Below are positions 1 to 9,876 of a DNA stretch of 64,000 nt, one piece after another (within the stretch, counting starts at the first letter, position 1; every line of letters starts with the position of its first letter). The DNA is from Hyphomicrobiales bacterium (GTDB taxonomy: Bacteria; Pseudomonadota; Alphaproteobacteria; Rhizobiales; Rhizobiaceae). The notes below the pieces were generated by a model. That model was not told where the DNA came from and searched no databases. It saw only the letters and a list, made by a program, of their open reading frames with translations. The DNA lies in NCBI GenBank assembly GCA_900472575.1, contig UCIV01000004.1, positions 1 through 64,000 on the forward strand, given 5' to 3'. The position numbers and the translations under genes were made by a program.

Positions 1-287
1 TCAGTGAGCGGGTTATAGTCGGAACACCTTTTTCAAGTCAACACGCCCAGTCGCAAAAACTTCAAAAAAATTGCAAGACATTGATTTTAAATAGATTTAT
101 GCATTTTTGCGAGATCCTCCGGGATTCACCAGCCTTTAACCAGGAGGAATTCGACGATGGATCTCCCCGGGGCGGCAGCTGGACCATAAGGCCGCAATAT
201 CCTTGTGCCGAAAAGGCGAAACATGCGATAGCGAAAGCACCCTATATAGAGACCCTGGCCCTCTTGGCCGTTTTCGGAGCGATCATC
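1..287. other. Leader/intergenic region upstream of purC
   Basis: No convincing full-size gene lies here. The purC reading frame stays open back to position 81, but those upstream residues do not resemble SAICAR synthase. A strong Shine-Dalgarno (caggaggaat, 141-150) precedes a 10-codon ORF at 157-189, listed separately. A TATATA box-like hexamer is at 243-248, with no good -35 partner that I can see. The first 80 bases are A/T rich and contain nothing I recognise. Confidence 0.4.
157..189 (+). CDS. Possible 10-residue leader peptide before purC
   Basis: ATG at 157 follows an AGGAGG Shine-Dalgarno at 142-147 and opens a 10-codon ORF reading [10 protein letters not shown], ending at TAA 187-189, about 100 bases before the purC start. 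The ribosome-binding site is stronger than that of purC itself. It could be a translated leader, or a chance start in an untranslated leader. No homology is expected at this length, so the call rests only on SD strength and spacing. Confidence 0.2.
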   Translation: MDLPGAAAGP

Positions 288-1235
288 GTGCGCGTCTTGG
301 AAGAAGCTTTTATTGCCGAACTGCCCAAATATTATCGCGGCAAGGTGCGGGAGAATTACGACCTGCCGAGCGGCGAACGCATCATCATTGCCACGGATCG
401 TCTGAGCGCCTTCGATCGCATCATTACCTGCATTCCGGATAAGGGCCATGTCCTGACCCAGACCGCCCGCTACTGGTTCGAGGCGACGAAGGACATCTGC
501 CCCAATCATGTTATCGCCTATCCGGATCCGAATGTCGTGGTCGGCAAGCGTCTCGATATCCTGCCGGTCGAGATCGTCGTGCGCGGTTATCTGGCCGGCA
601 CGACAGGCACCTCGCTTCTCACCCTTTATAAGAAAGGTGAGCGCAACATCTATGGACTGAACCTGCCCGATGGCCTGAAGGATAATCAGGCGCTTCCCGA
701 ACCGGTGATCACTCCGACCAGCAAGGCCTTCGATGGCGGCCATGACGAGCCGCTCTCACCCCGAGACATTATCGATCAGGGCCTGCTGACAGCAGAGCAA
801 TGGCAGACACTTTCGACCTATGCGCTCGCTCTTTTCGCGCGTGGCCAGGAGATTGCAGCAAAACGCGGCCTTATCCTCGTCGACACGAAATATGAATTCG
901 GCACCGATGCCAACGGCACCATCATTCTGGCTGACGAAATCCATACGCCCGATAGCAGCCGTTACTGGATCGCCGACAGTTATGATGAGGCTTTTCGCAC
1001 CGGCGGACGTCCGAAAAGCTTCGACAAGGACTTTGTTCGGGCCTGGGTCGTGGAGCGCTGTGACCCCTATAAGGATGAACTCCCACCCATTCCCTCGGAC
1101 CTCATCGAGGAAACGTCGTCCGTCTACCGGCACGCCTTCGAAATGATCACCGGCACGCCCTTCGTTCCTGACCGGAGTGGCGAAACGGTATTACAGCGTA
1201 TCCGCACCAATCTTGCGCCCTATTTCGTCAAATAG
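288..1235 (+). CDS. purC: Phosphoribosylaminoimidazolesuccinocarboxamide (SAICAR) synthase
   Basis: Cytosolic enzyme of de novo purine synthesis that joins CAIR and aspartate with ATP to give SAICAR. The 315-residue product carries both family signatures: LPVEIVVR at about residues 92-99 and [13 protein letters not shown] at about 213-225. Length fits the longer ADE1-like type (about 300 residues) rather than the 250-residue form usual beside purS/purQ. I chose GTG at 288, with GGAG at 276-279, because similarity begins at VRVLEEAF; the frame is open back to 81 but those residues are unlike the family. The gene stands alone, and a second purC copy elsewhere in such genomes is common, so this may be a paralogue. 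Confidence 0.93.
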   Translation: MRVLEEAFIAELPKYYRGKVRENYDLPSGERIIIATDRLSAFDRIITCIPDKGHVLTQTARYWFEATKDICPNHVIAYPDPNVVVGKRLDILPVEIVVRGYLAGTTGTSLLTLYKKGERNIYGLNLPDGLKDNQALPEPVITPTSKAFDGGHDEPLSPRDIIDQGLLTAEQWQTLSTYALALFARGQEIAAKRGLILVDTKYEFGTDANGTIILADEIHTPDSSRYWIADSYDEAFRTGGRPKSFDKDFVRAWVVERCDPYKDELPPIPSDLIEETSSVYRHAFEMITGTPFVPDRSGETVLQRIRTNLAPYFVK

Positions 1236-1277
1236 GGCTCCGCCCGTTTATCGAGGTAAAAAAACGAGGACTTAAGC

Positions 1278-1880
1278 GTGCGAAAACCGCGCCGCAAAGC
1301 TGAAGAAACACGCGAAGATATTTTGCGGACTGCCGATGCCCTTTTCCGCGAACGGGGCATCGCCAAGTCGTCCATCGCCGACATTGCTCATGGACTTGGC
1401 ATGTCGCCGGCCAACGTGTTCAAGCACTTCAGTTCGAAGACGGCGCTGATAGACGCCATTTGTGATCGTCACATCACTCACATGATCGGCCGTTTCAACA
1501 CGGTCGACACACCTGCTCCGCCGCCTGAAAAGCTCGGGCTCGTAGTCCGCCGGTTGATGCAGGCCCATATGGAAGATATTCGCGAGAACGCATTCTTCCT
1601 TGAAATGATCTTTCTCGTGACGCAGACCGAGCTGGAGAGCGGCTTTCATTACAAGCAGCTCATCGAGGATCTTTTCTTCAATCTTATTCAGGATGGCGTC
1701 AATGCCGGCGTTTATCATTGCGCCGATAGCCGCAAAACGAGCCGCTACGTCGCTGCGTCTTTTGCCAGTGTTCTTCATCCTATATTTCTTATTCACGAAA
1801 CGCAGGCTGAGCTGGACGAGCGGCTGAATGGTCTCGTTGACCTTGCCAATGCAGCCCTTCGAAACCCGCTTGCAAAGTGA
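1278..1880 (+). CDS. TetR/AcrR-family transcriptional regulator
   Basis: A 200-residue repressor-type protein. An N-terminal TetR helix-turn-helix spans roughly residues 10-57 (TREDILRTADALFRERG, then SIADIAHGLGMSPANVFKHF), followed by an alpha-helical ligand-binding domain. The start is GTG 1278, seven bases after AACGAGGA. It lies directly upstream and co-directional with a complete RND efflux operon, an arrangement like ameR-ameABC of Agrobacterium, so it probably represses that pump and responds to its substrates. The inducer cannot be told from sequence. The 153-base gap to the adaptor gene contains inverted repeats that may be its operator. Confidence 0.9.
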   Translation: MRKPRRKAEETREDILRTADALFRERGIAKSSIADIAHGLGMSPANVFKHFSSKTALIDAICDRHITHMIGRFNTVDTPAPPPEKLGLVVRRLMQAHMEDIRENAFFLEMIFLVTQTELESGFHYKQLIEDLFFNLIQDGVNAGVYHCADSRKTSRYVAASFASVLHPIFLIHETQAELDERLNGLVDLANAALRNPLAK

Positions 1881-1965
1881 TGGAAATTAAATTACGTCAC
1901 TTTTCGAGCGAGCGGACGTGACTCCTCATGTCTGCGCCCTAGTTCTGCCGGTATCCTGCCGGCTA

Positions 1966-1995
1966 ATTGCCGCCTTCGTCCCCAAAGGCGGCAAT
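1966..1995. promoter_or_regulatory. Perfect 11-bp inverted repeat upstream of the RND operon
   Basis: Arms attgccgcctt (1966-1976) and aaggcggcaat (1985-1995) are exact complements around an 8-base loop. There is no T-run on the plus strand, so it is not an obvious intrinsic terminator. It lies 38 bases before the adaptor start codon and after the TetR gene, a position suited to an operator or an mRNA stem-loop. A looser GTCAC/GTGAC inverted pair sits just upstream, near 1896-1922. Confidence 0.4.
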
Positions 1996-2033
1996 CGAGA
2001 TATCCTTCACGCCTCAGCGTCTGGAAAAGAATC

Positions 2034-3221
2034 ATGAACCTTCGCAAACTGGTGCTTCCACTCTTCCTTGTAACTGCGCTTTCCGCCTGCAGTGATCAGG
2101 GGCAGCAATCCGCAGGCCAAAGCCAGCAGAAGCCGGCGTCACCCGTCAGCGTCGTCGTGATGAAGAAGACCGACCGTCCGATCACCAACGTGCTTCCGGG
2201 CCGGGCCGTCGCATTCCAGACCACGGAGATCCGTCCGCGCGTCACTGGCGCCATCAGCGAGATCACTTTCAAGGAAGGAAGCGAGGTCAAGGCCGGCGAG
2301 GTTCTCTACCAGATCGACGACGACACCTATGCCGCAGCAGTCGCACAGGCGCAGGCTGCGCTGCAGAAGGCTCAGGTCAGCATTCCTGCAGCCCAGGCGA
2401 ACATGACCCGCTACGAACGGCTGGTGAACAGCGGCGCGACCCAGATCGAGTATGAAAATGCCAAGGTGACGCTGCTGCAGGCCGAAGCCGATGTTGAATC
2501 TGCCAAGGCGGCCTTGAACTCGGCCCAGATCGATCTCGACTTCACCAAGATCCGTGCGCCGTTCGATGGCCTGACGACGATCTCGACCGTCAGCATCGGC
2601 AATATCGTCACGGCCAACCAGACCACCGCGCTGACCACTTTGCGCAATATCGATCCGATCTATATCGACCTTATCGATTCCAGCACCAATCTCCTGGAAC
2701 TGCGCGCGGCTGTTGCTTCGGGCCGTCTTCACGGCGATCCTCGCACGGCCGATATCAGCCTGATGCTCGAAGATGGGACGAAATACGACCATAACGGCAA
2801 GCTGAACATGGCGGAACTTGCCGTCAGCGAGACCACAGGAACCTACCAGATCCGTGCCATATTCGACAATCCCGATCACATTATCCTGCCGGGCATGTAT
2901 GTTCGTGCGACCGTTACCGTCGGTACCGAGAACGGGTATCTCATTCCACAGAGAGCCGCGACGCGTAATGCCCGTGGCGAACTTTCGGCAAAGTTCGTCA
3001 CGGCTGACAACAAGGTCGAGACCCGCACCTTCACCACCAGCAAATCCTCTGGCAACAACTGGCTTGTGACCGACGGCATCGCCGATGGTGACCGCCTCAT
3101 CGTCGACGGCTTCCAGTGGATCGCCGATGGCGCACCGGTTCAAGCAGTCGAGGCAACGGTCAACGACCAGGGTTTCGTGGTCGAAGAGCCGAAAGTCGAT
3201 GAAGCAAAGCCCCAGAAGTAG
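2034..3221 (+). CDS. RND efflux periplasmic adaptor (AcrA/MexA-type lipoprotein)
   Basis: Membrane-fusion protein of a tripartite drug efflux pump, anchored in the inner membrane and bridging pump and outer-membrane channel. The 395-residue product begins with a lipoprotein signal (VTALSAC, lipid-anchored Cys near residue 19). A barrel-sandwich lipoyl half follows (ITFKEGSEVKAGEVLYQID), then a Gln/Ala-rich helical hairpin (residues ~95-160), the second lipoyl half (IRAPFDGLT), and beta-barrel and membrane-proximal domains. It starts the three-gene efflux operon, 56 bases before the pump gene. Typical length for the AcrA family. Confidence 0.93.
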   Translation: MNLRKLVLPLFLVTALSACSDQGQQSAGQSQQKPASPVSVVVMKKTDRPITNVLPGRAVAFQTTEIRPRVTGAISEITFKEGSEVKAGEVLYQIDDDTYAAAVAQAQAALQKAQVSIPAAQANMTRYERLVNSGATQIEYENAKVTLLQAEADVESAKAALNSAQIDLDFTKIRAPFDGLTTISTVSIGNIVTANQTTALTTLRNIDPIYIDLIDSSTNLLELRAAVASGRLHGDPRTADISLMLEDGTKYDHNGKLNMAELAVSETTGTYQIRAIFDNPDHIILPGMYVRATVTVGTENGYLIPQRAATRNARGELSAKFVTADNKVETRTFTTSKSSGNNWLVTDGIADGDRLIVDGFQWIADGAPVQAVEATVNDQGFVVEEPKVDEAKPQK

Positions 3222-3277
3222 GAACGGCTGACGCTCGCCCGTAAACGCGGCCCCAAAACGCGGCAAGGAATTTCGAA

Positions 3278-6200
3278 ATGGCGCATTACTTCATTCGGCG
3301 GCCTGTCTTCGCCTGGGTCATCGCAATCGTCATCATGCTGGGTGGCGCACTTGCCATCACCACGCTGTCGATCTCGCAATATCCCGATATCGCCCCGACG
3401 ACCGTGCGCATCAGCGCAACATATAATGGCGCCAGTGCCGAAACGGTCGAAAAGTCAGTGACCAGCATCATTGAGGACGGCATGACCGGCCTTGATGACC
3501 TGACCTACATGACCTCGTCATCCTCGACGGGCAGCGCCAGTGTCACGCTGACCTTCGGCAACAGCATCATGCCAGACATCGCCCAGGTCCAGGTGCAGAA
3601 CAAGCTGCAGCTGGTACAGTCGCAATTGCCGGATGTCGTCCAGAGCCAGGGCATCTCGGTCACCCGCTCGACATCGAGCATTCTCATGGTCGGCGCACTC
3701 GTTTCGGAAGACGGCAAGCGCAGCTCTGTCGATCTCGGCGATATTTTCGCGACCTCGATCGAAGATCAGGTACAGCGGCTCGAAGGTGTCGGCAGCATTA
3801 ATGTCTTCGGCTCCGGTTATGCCATGCGCGTCTGGCTCGATCCGTTCAAGCTGCAGAAATACCAGTTGACCGCGGCCGACGTGACCTCTGCCATCGAGGC
3901 ACAGAACACCCAGGTTTCTGTTGGTTCGCTTGGCGCCCAGCCGGTGACGGAAGGCCAGCAGCTGACGGTCACCATGACAGCGCAGAGCCAGCTGACCACC
4001 GTCGACGAATTCGAACGCATCATTCTGAAAGTCGAGCAGGACGGCGCAACGGTTCGTCTAAGCGATGTGGCGCGCGTCGAGATCGGCCAGGAGTCCTATG
4101 GCGGCAGTTCGCGTTCCAACACCAAGCCGGCAGCCGGTTTTGCCGTTAACCTTGCAACCGGCGCCAATGCGCTCGATACGGCAGCCCGCGTGAAGGCCGA
4201 GCTGGATCGTGTCGCAGGATCGCTGCCGGATGGCGTCGAGATCACCTACCCCTACGACACGACCCCCTTCGTCAAACTGTCGATCGAAAAGGTCGTTCAC
4301 ACGCTGATCGAAGCGATCGTTCTCGTCTTCGTCGTTCTTCTCGTCTTCCTTCAGAACCTGCGCGCCACCTTCATTCCGATGATTGCGGTACCCGTCGTGC
4401 TTCTCGGGACATTCGGCATCCTTGCCCTGACGGGATATTCGATCAACACACTGACCATGTTCGCCATGGTTCTGGCGATCGGGCTTCTGGTCGACGACGC
4501 GATTGTTGTCGTCGAGAATGTCGAGCGCATCATGGACGAGGAGGGTCTTTCGCCGCTCGAGGCGACCGAGAAGTCGATGCATGAAATCACCGGGGCGATC
4601 ATCGGTATCGCACTGGTTCTGACCGCCGTGTTTATTCCCATGGCCTTCTTCGGTGGCTCGACGGGCATTATCTACCGACAGTTCTCGGTCACGATCGTTT
4701 CGGCCATGCTTCTGTCTGCTGTCGTCGCCATCGTGCTGACGCCGGCACTTTGCGCCACGATGCTGAAGCCGATCGACCACGCCAAAAAGAAAAGCGGCAT
4801 CGGCGCGAAGTTCAACAATGGCTTCGACAAGACGACGAACGGTTATGTCGGTACGATCGGTTATCTTCTGAAGCGTCCGTTGCGCGTCATGCTGCTGTTT
4901 GCGCTGATCGTCGGCGGCTGCGCCTTGCTGTTCACCAGACTGCCGAGCTCCTTCCTTCCCCAGGAAGACCAGGGTGTTCTGATGACGATCATCCAGACGC
5001 CGGTCGGCTCCACGACGGCGCGCACGGAAGAAGTCGTCAAGCAGGTGGAATCCTACTTCCTCGAAAAGGAGAAGGATAATGTCGATGCGGTTTTCGGCGC
5101 ACTCGGCTTCAGCTTCAGCGGCACGGGCCAGAACAACGCCATCGTCTTCACCAAGCTTCGCGACTTCTCGGCGCGTGAAGGTGTGGGCCAGTCTGCGGCG
5201 GAAGTTCTGCAGCGCGCGCAGGGACATTTCTTCACCCTTCGCGATGCACAGGTGTTTGCCCTGCTTCCTCCCGCAATCCAGGGGCTGGGCAATTCCAGCG
5301 GATTTTCCGCCTATCTGGTAGACAGCGGCAATAACGGCAATGACGCGCTGACCCAGGTCTCGCAGCAATTGATCGGCGAAAGTGCGACAAACCCGATCAT
5401 CAGTTCGCTCCGCAGTAACAACCAGCGCAGCGAGACCCAGCTGAAAATCCTGCTCGATCAGGAAAAGCTCGGCGCCATGGGCGTCGATCTCGCGGCTGTC
5501 AACTCGATGCTCGCGACGATCTTTGCCGGACGTGACGTCAATGACTTCACCCTCGATAACGAGCTTAAGCCGGTTTATGTTCAGGGTGATGCGCCTTACC
5601 GCATGCAGCCCGACGACCTCAAATACTGGTATGCCCGCAATACCGATGGCGAAATGGTGCCTTTCTCTTCGTTCAGCAAGCTGGACTGGGTTAACGGAAC
5701 GCCGCAGCTTGCTCGTTACAACGGCACCAGCGCGATGTCGCTGGAAGGTTCGACCAAACCCGGCGTAAGCACCGGCGAAGCTATGAATGAGCTGGAACGC
5801 TTAGTAACCGAGTTGCCGGGTGGCTACACCGTCGCATGGCAGGGGATTTCCTACCAGGAACGTCTGTCTGGCTCACAGGCACCGATGCTCTACGCATTGT
5901 CGGTCCTGATCGTATTCCTCTGCCTCGCAGCACTTTATGAAAGCTGGTCGATCCCGTTCTCGGTCATCCTTGCGGTACCGATCGGCGTGCTCGGTGCTCT
6001 CGCCGCAGCCTATCTGTCAAGCCAGTCGAACGACGTCTATTTCAAGGTGGGCCTGCTGACGACCATCGGTCTGGCGGCGAAGAACGCGATCCTGATCGTC
6101 GAATTCGCCAAGGACCGGCAGGCGACCGGGATGGGCCTGATCGAAGCAACCCTGGAAGCGGCGAGACTTCGTCTGCGTCCGATCATCATGACGTCGCTCG

Positions 6201-6388
6201 CCTTCATCCTCGGCGTCGTACCACTAGCAATTGCGACCGGGGCAGGCTCTGCCGCGCAGAATGCAATCGGTATTGGCGTGCTGGGTGGTATGCTTTCTGC
6301 AACACTCCTCGGAATTTTCTTCGTTCCGACGTTTTTTGTTGTCGTCAGGCGGTTATCAAAACGTGAAAAACAGGCGACAACTACGTAA
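3278..6388 (+). CDS. RND multidrug efflux pump, HAE-1/AcrB family
   Basis: Proton-driven inner-membrane transporter that captures substrates from the periplasm and outer leaflet. At 1036 residues it is full length, with the canonical 12-helix layout and two large periplasmic loops. The proton-relay residues are present: the adjacent pair D406-D407 in LAIGLLVDDAIVVVENV (TM4) and K935 in GLAAKNAILIVEF (TM10). The N-terminal FIRRPVFAWVIAI is typical of HAE-1 pumps. It lies between adaptor and outer-membrane factor genes, so the operon encodes a complete pump. Substrates are probably amphiphilic drugs or plant phenolics, but sequence alone does not say which. Confidence 0.95.
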   Translation: MAHYFIRRPVFAWVIAIVIMLGGALAITTLSISQYPDIAPTTVRISATYNGASAETVEKSVTSIIEDGMTGLDDLTYMTSSSSTGSASVTLTFGNSIMPDIAQVQVQNKLQLVQSQLPDVVQSQGISVTRSTSSILMVGALVSEDGKRSSVDLGDIFATSIEDQVQRLEGVGSINVFGSGYAMRVWLDPFKLQKYQLTAADVTSAIEAQNTQVSVGSLGAQPVTEGQQLTVTMTAQSQLTTVDEFERIILKVEQDGATVRLSDVARVEIGQESYGGSSRSNTKPAAGFAVNLATGANALDTAARVKAELDRVAGSLPDGVEITYPYDTTPFVKLSIEKVVHTLIEAIVLVFVVLLVFLQNLRATFIPMIAVPVVLLGTFGILALTGYSINTLTMFAMVLAIGLLVDDAIVVVENVERIMDEEGLSPLEATEKSMHEITGAIIGIALVLTAVFIPMAFFGGSTGIIYRQFSVTIVSAMLLSAVVAIVLTPALCATMLKPIDHAKKKSGIGAKFNNGFDKTTNGYVGTIGYLLKRPLRVMLLFALIVGGCALLFTRLPSSFLPQEDQGVLMTIIQTPVGSTTARTEEVVKQVESYFLEKEKDNVDAVFGALGFSFSGTGQNNAIVFTKLRDFSAREGVGQSAAEVLQRAQGHFFTLRDAQVFALLPPAIQGLGNSSGFSAYLVDSGNNGNDALTQVSQQLIGESATNPIISSLRSNNQRSETQLKILLDQEKLGAMGVDLAAVNSMLATIFAGRDVNDFTLDNELKPVYVQGDAPYRMQPDDLKYWYARNTDGEMVPFSSFSKLDWVNGTPQLARYNGTSAMSLEGSTKPGVSTGEAMNELERLVTELPGGYTVAWQGISYQERLSGSQAPMLYALSVLIVFLCLAALYESWSIPFSVILAVPIGVLGALAAAYLSSQSNDVYFKVGLLTTIGLAAKNAILIVEFAKDRQATGMGLIEATLEAARLRLRPIIMTSLAFILGVVPLAIATGAGSAAQNAIGIGVLGGMLSATLLGIFFVPTFFVVVRRLSKREKQATTT

Positions 6389-6500
6389 ATCCGTTTACCA
6401 GTTGGTGGCATTCTGTCACCGATTCGGATTACGGTCGCCAATTCAATGATGTCGGCCCCGACACTCGCGGGCTTGTAAGTAAGGGCTTTGGGACAAAAAT

Positions 6501-7946
6501 ATGATTTCCACTCGCGCAGCCGCCCCCCTCGTATTGCTACTGCTGTCCAGCTGCACACTTGGTCCTGACCATACTGCACCGCAGATTTCGCTTCCGGCAA
6601 AGTTCGCCGAAGGATCTGCGACGAGCAATGGTGATGTTGCCAAGAATGCCTGGTGGACAGCATTCTCCGACACACGCCTGAATGGTTACGTCAACCAGGG
6701 TCTCTCGCAGAACCTCGACGTGCTCCAGGCTCTGGAACGTATCAATCAGGCACAGGCAGCCGTCATCAGCGCCGGCGCCGGTGGTCTTCCGTCGCTCGAC
6801 CTGAGCGCACAGGCCGGACGCAGCGGTGCCAGCAGGCTCGGCGGTAACCCAGGCGCCACCTCGCTCGCCGAGCAGAATTCTGCTTCCGGTGGCCCGACCG
6901 CCTCCTGGTTCCTCGATCTCTTCGGCCTCTACGCCCGCTCCAGGGAAGCAGCACTTGCGGATCTCGACGCCAGCTATGCAAGCGTCGACGTCGCGCGTTT
7001 GACGCTGCTTTCTGCTGTTGCAGGCGCTTATATCGACGTTCGTTATTATCAGGAACGCATCGCGCTGACCCGCGCAAACCTTGATTCACGCCGCGAGACG
7101 TTGAACCTCACCAAGCTTCAGCTCGAAGCCGGCGCTGCATCGCGACTGGATGTCGTTCAGGCCGAAGGTCTAGTCAACTCCACCCTGTCCACCTTGCCGG
7201 GTCTCGAGACCCAGTTCCGTCAGGCAGCACATCGCATTGCGACCCTGCTCGGCCTGCCGGCATCCTCGCTGATCGCAGACCTGCAGCGTGGCGCACGCCA
7301 GCCGGTTGCGCGCTTCAGCCCGAAGTCGGGTGTGCCGGCAGACCTGATCCGCAACCGTCCGGACGTTCGCGCCGCCGAACGCCAACTGGCAGCCGCAACC
7401 GCCCGCATCGGCGTTGCAGAAGCCCAGCTTTACCCCTCGATCTCGCTTGGCGGTTCGATCACACCTTCCTATTCCAAGGTGTTGGGTAACGACTCGGGCA
7501 TTCTGTCTTGGTCCTTCGGTCCTTCGCTTTCGCTGCCGATTTTCGATGGCGGTGCTTTGAAGGCAAACGTCAAGTCGAACGAATCGGCTGCACGCGAAGC
7601 CTATCTCTCCTGGAAGCAGACGGTTCTGGGCGCAGTTGAGGAAGTTGAAAACGCTCTGGCTGCGGTTTCCCGCGATGGCCGCACCGTTGCTGCCCTACGC
7701 GCAACCGTGAAGTCCTATCAGGAAGCCCTCGAGCTTGCGACCGCAAGCTACCGCGACGGCGCCTCCTCGCTGCTCGACGTTCTCGATGCGCAGCGCCAGG
7801 TCTCCGACTCGCAGGCAAACCTTGCTCAGGCCGTGCAGCAGATGGCGCAGAACTACGTCTCGCTCAACGTCGCGATCGGTGGCGGTTATGCAGTCGGCTC
7901 AACGGCCAAGACGGAAGTTGCTTCTGCCAAGGTCGTCAAGGACTGA
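6501..7946 (+). CDS. Outer-membrane efflux channel (NodT/OprM family lipoprotein)
   Basis: TolC-like trimeric channel that completes the efflux pump. The 481-residue protein has a lipobox (LLLLSSCTLGPDH, Cys near residue 18) and two internally repeated OEP domains (about residues 60-245 and 270-455), with characteristic segments such as VAGAYIDVRYYQERI and LIRNRPDVRAAERQLAAATARIGVAEA. It is 112 bases downstream of the pump gene and is followed by a strong bidirectional terminator at 8002-8037, so it is probably the last gene of the operon. Confidence 0.93.
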   Translation: MISTRAAAPLVLLLLSSCTLGPDHTAPQISLPAKFAEGSATSNGDVAKNAWWTAFSDTRLNGYVNQGLSQNLDVLQALERINQAQAAVISAGAGGLPSLDLSAQAGRSGASRLGGNPGATSLAEQNSASGGPTASWFLDLFGLYARSREAALADLDASYASVDVARLTLLSAVAGAYIDVRYYQERIALTRANLDSRRETLNLTKLQLEAGAASRLDVVQAEGLVNSTLSTLPGLETQFRQAAHRIATLLGLPASSLIADLQRGARQPVARFSPKSGVPADLIRNRPDVRAAERQLAAATARIGVAEAQLYPSISLGGSITPSYSKVLGNDSGILSWSFGPSLSLPIFDGGALKANVKSNESAAREAYLSWKQTVLGAVEEVENALAAVSRDGRTVAALRATVKSYQEALELATASYRDGASSLLDVLDAQRQVSDSQANLAQAVQQMAQNYVSLNVAIGGGYAVGSTAKTEVASAKVVKD

Positions 7947-8001
7947 CGCCGGGATCGAGGTCGGTTCGCCGGCCTTGCTTCTTCTCTTTATCGGACACAA
8001 C

Positions 8002-8037
8002 AAAAAACCTCCGGAGCACAAGCTTCGGAGGTTTTTT
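8002..8037. terminator. Bidirectional intrinsic terminator between the RND operon and efp
   Basis: A nearly perfect 16-bp stem (aaaaaacctccggagc paired with gcttcggaggtttttt) around the loop acaa, with A- and T-runs on both flanks. It can end transcripts of both the outer-membrane factor gene and the convergent efp gene. Confidence 0.9.
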
Positions 8038-8079
8038 AATGCCATTATGAAGGCCGGGGACGATGCCCCGGCAAATTTC

Positions 8080-8649
8080 TTAGTTCTTGGCGCGCTCGAC
8101 GTAGGAATTGTCTTCCGTTGCGATGACGACGCGGGTGCCGGCATCGATATGCGGCGGAACGGCGGTGCGGATGCCGTTGGACAGCATGGCCGGCTTGTAG
8201 GAAGACGAAGCCGTCTGGCCCTTGACGACCGGTTCGGTCTCGGTGATTTCGAGAATGACGTGACGCGGCAGTTGCAGGGCAAGCGCCACACCTTCGTGCA
8301 TCGACAGGATGCAGACCATGCCTTCCTGCAGATAGGCCTTCTGGTCACCCATCGTGTCGACATCGACGACGATCTGGTCATAGTTTTCCGGGTTCATGAA
8401 GTGGAAGCCTTCGCCATCTTCATAAAGGAACTGGTGGTTGACGTCTTCGACGAAGGCGCGCTCGACCTGTTCCGTCGTACGCCAGCGCTCCGACACCTTC
8501 ACGCCATCGACGATGCGGCGCATGTTGACCTGGGTAACAGGCGTGCCCTTGCCGGGGTGGAAGTTTTCAGCGGTGAGAACGACATAGAGCTTGCCGTCGA
8601 CATCGATGACGTTGCCCTTGCGGACGGAAGAGGCGATGACCTTGACCAT
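8080..8649 (-). CDS. efp: Elongation factor P
   Basis: Translation factor that binds between the P and E sites and rescues ribosomes stalled at polyproline stretches. The 189-residue protein has the three-barrel EF-P architecture: an N-terminal KOW-like domain, the central OB domain and a C-terminal OB domain ending SYVERAKN. Lys34 lies in HPGKGTP at the tip of domain I and is the beta-lysylation site. The divergent neighbours epmA and epmB encode the enzymes that make and attach (R)-beta-lysine, so Lys34 is very likely modified here. It shares the bidirectional terminator with the efflux operon. Confidence 0.97.
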   Translation of the reverse strand: MVKVIASSVRKGNVIDVDGKLYVVLTAENFHPGKGTPVTQVNMRRIVDGVKVSERWRTTEQVERAFVEDVNHQFLYEDGEGFHFMNPENYDQIVVDVDTMGDQKAYLQEGMVCILSMHEGVALALQLPRHVILEITETEPVVKGQTASSSYKPAMLSNGIRTAVPPHIDAGTRVVIATEDNSYVERAKN

Positions 8650-8811
8650 AAGAGTTCCTTGTAACTCGACCGGCCACGTCGTAGATGACTGGCGAAACGG
8701 CCGTAGAGATGCTTTTCAGGTTTCCTTGCCGGCGCAACTAACGCAAAATCCGCCAAATAGCCAGCCCCGGCATTGGCTGACATTGCCCGACAAGGCGAGA
8801 AAGCTTCGTCC

Positions 8812-9876
8812 ATGAACCATCCCGGCGTCTCCGCATTCCCCTGGTGGACCAAGAACAGCCATGCCGACCGCCGGCCCTTCCTGATTGGCCGCAACCGGGT
8901 GCAGACGGCGCTGAGAGCTTTCTTCTCCTCGCGTGATTTCATCGAGGTCGATACGGCGACGCTGCAGGTATCGCCCGGCAATGAGACGCATCTCCATGCT
9001 TTTGCAACCGAAGCCCTGACAATCGACGGCGAGGCGGCCCCGCTTTACCTGCACACGTCGCCGGAATTTGCCGCCAAGAAGCTGCTCTCAGCCGGCGAGA
9101 CCCATATCTTCACCTTCGCGCATGTCTATCGCAACCGTGAACGCGGACCGCTGCACCATCCCGAATTCACCATGCTCGAATGGTATCGCGTCGACGAGGC
9201 CTACGAGCAGCTGATGGCGGATTGCGCTGACATGCTGAAACTTGCCGCAGAAACGACCGGCACGAAGCGCTTCTCCTTCCGAGGCATGGAGATCGATCCG
9301 TTTGCCGAGCCGGAGCGACTGACGCTTGCCGAAGCTTTCGACCGCTTTGCCGGCATCGATCTCCTGGCCTCGGTTGCCGCATCCGGCGAGACAGATCGCG
9401 ATCTGCTTGCCGCGCTCGTGCGCAACGCCGGAATGCGCGTTGCCGAAGACGACAGCTGGGCCGACCTTTTCAGCAAGGTTCTGGTCGACAAGATCGAGCC
9501 GCATCTGGGACAGGATCGTGCGACGATCCTCTGCGAATACCCGATCTGCGAGGCGGCGCTGGCCCGCCCGTCTGCCCGTGACCCACGCGTGGCGGAACGG
9601 TTCGAGCTTTATGCCTGCGGCGTAGAGCTGGCCAATGCCTTCGGCGAGCTGACCGATGCCGGCGAACAACGCCGCCGTTTCGAACACGAGATGGCGGAGA
9701 AAGCCCGCATCTACGGTGAAGCCTATCCGATCGACGAGGATTTTCTCGCGGCCCTGGTTTTCATGCCCGAAGCGAGCGGTGCGGCGCTGGGCTTCGACCG
9801 GCTGGCCATGCTGGCGACGGGTGCGACGCGCATCGATCAGGTCATGTGGGCGCCGGTGGCGGAGGTGCATTCTTGA
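8812..9876 (+). CDS. epmA: EF-P--(R)-beta-lysine ligase (GenX/PoxA)
   Basis: Class II lysyl-tRNA-synthetase paralogue that ligates beta-lysine to Lys34 of EF-P instead of to tRNA. The 354-residue product is the catalytic core alone, without the anticodon-binding domain. Class II motifs are visible: motif 2-like YRNRERGPLHHPEFTMLEWY and motif 3 GAALGFDRLAML near the C terminus. I chose ATG 8812, where similarity begins (MNHPGVSAFPWW); the frame extends to a TTG at 8773 without family similarity. It is divergent from its substrate gene efp and overlaps epmB by four bases. Confidence 0.93.
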   Translation: MNHPGVSAFPWWTKNSHADRRPFLIGRNRVQTALRAFFSSRDFIEVDTATLQVSPGNETHLHAFATEALTIDGEAAPLYLHTSPEFAAKKLLSAGETHIFTFAHVYRNRERGPLHHPEFTMLEWYRVDEAYEQLMADCADMLKLAAETTGTKRFSFRGMEIDPFAEPERLTLAEAFDRFAGIDLLASVAASGETDRDLLAALVRNAGMRVAEDDSWADLFSKVLVDKIEPHLGQDRATILCEYPICEAALARPSARDPRVAERFELYACGVELANAFGELTDAGEQRRRFEHEMAEKARIYGEAYPIDEDFLAALVFMPEASGAALGFDRLAMLATGATRIDQVMWAPVAEVHS

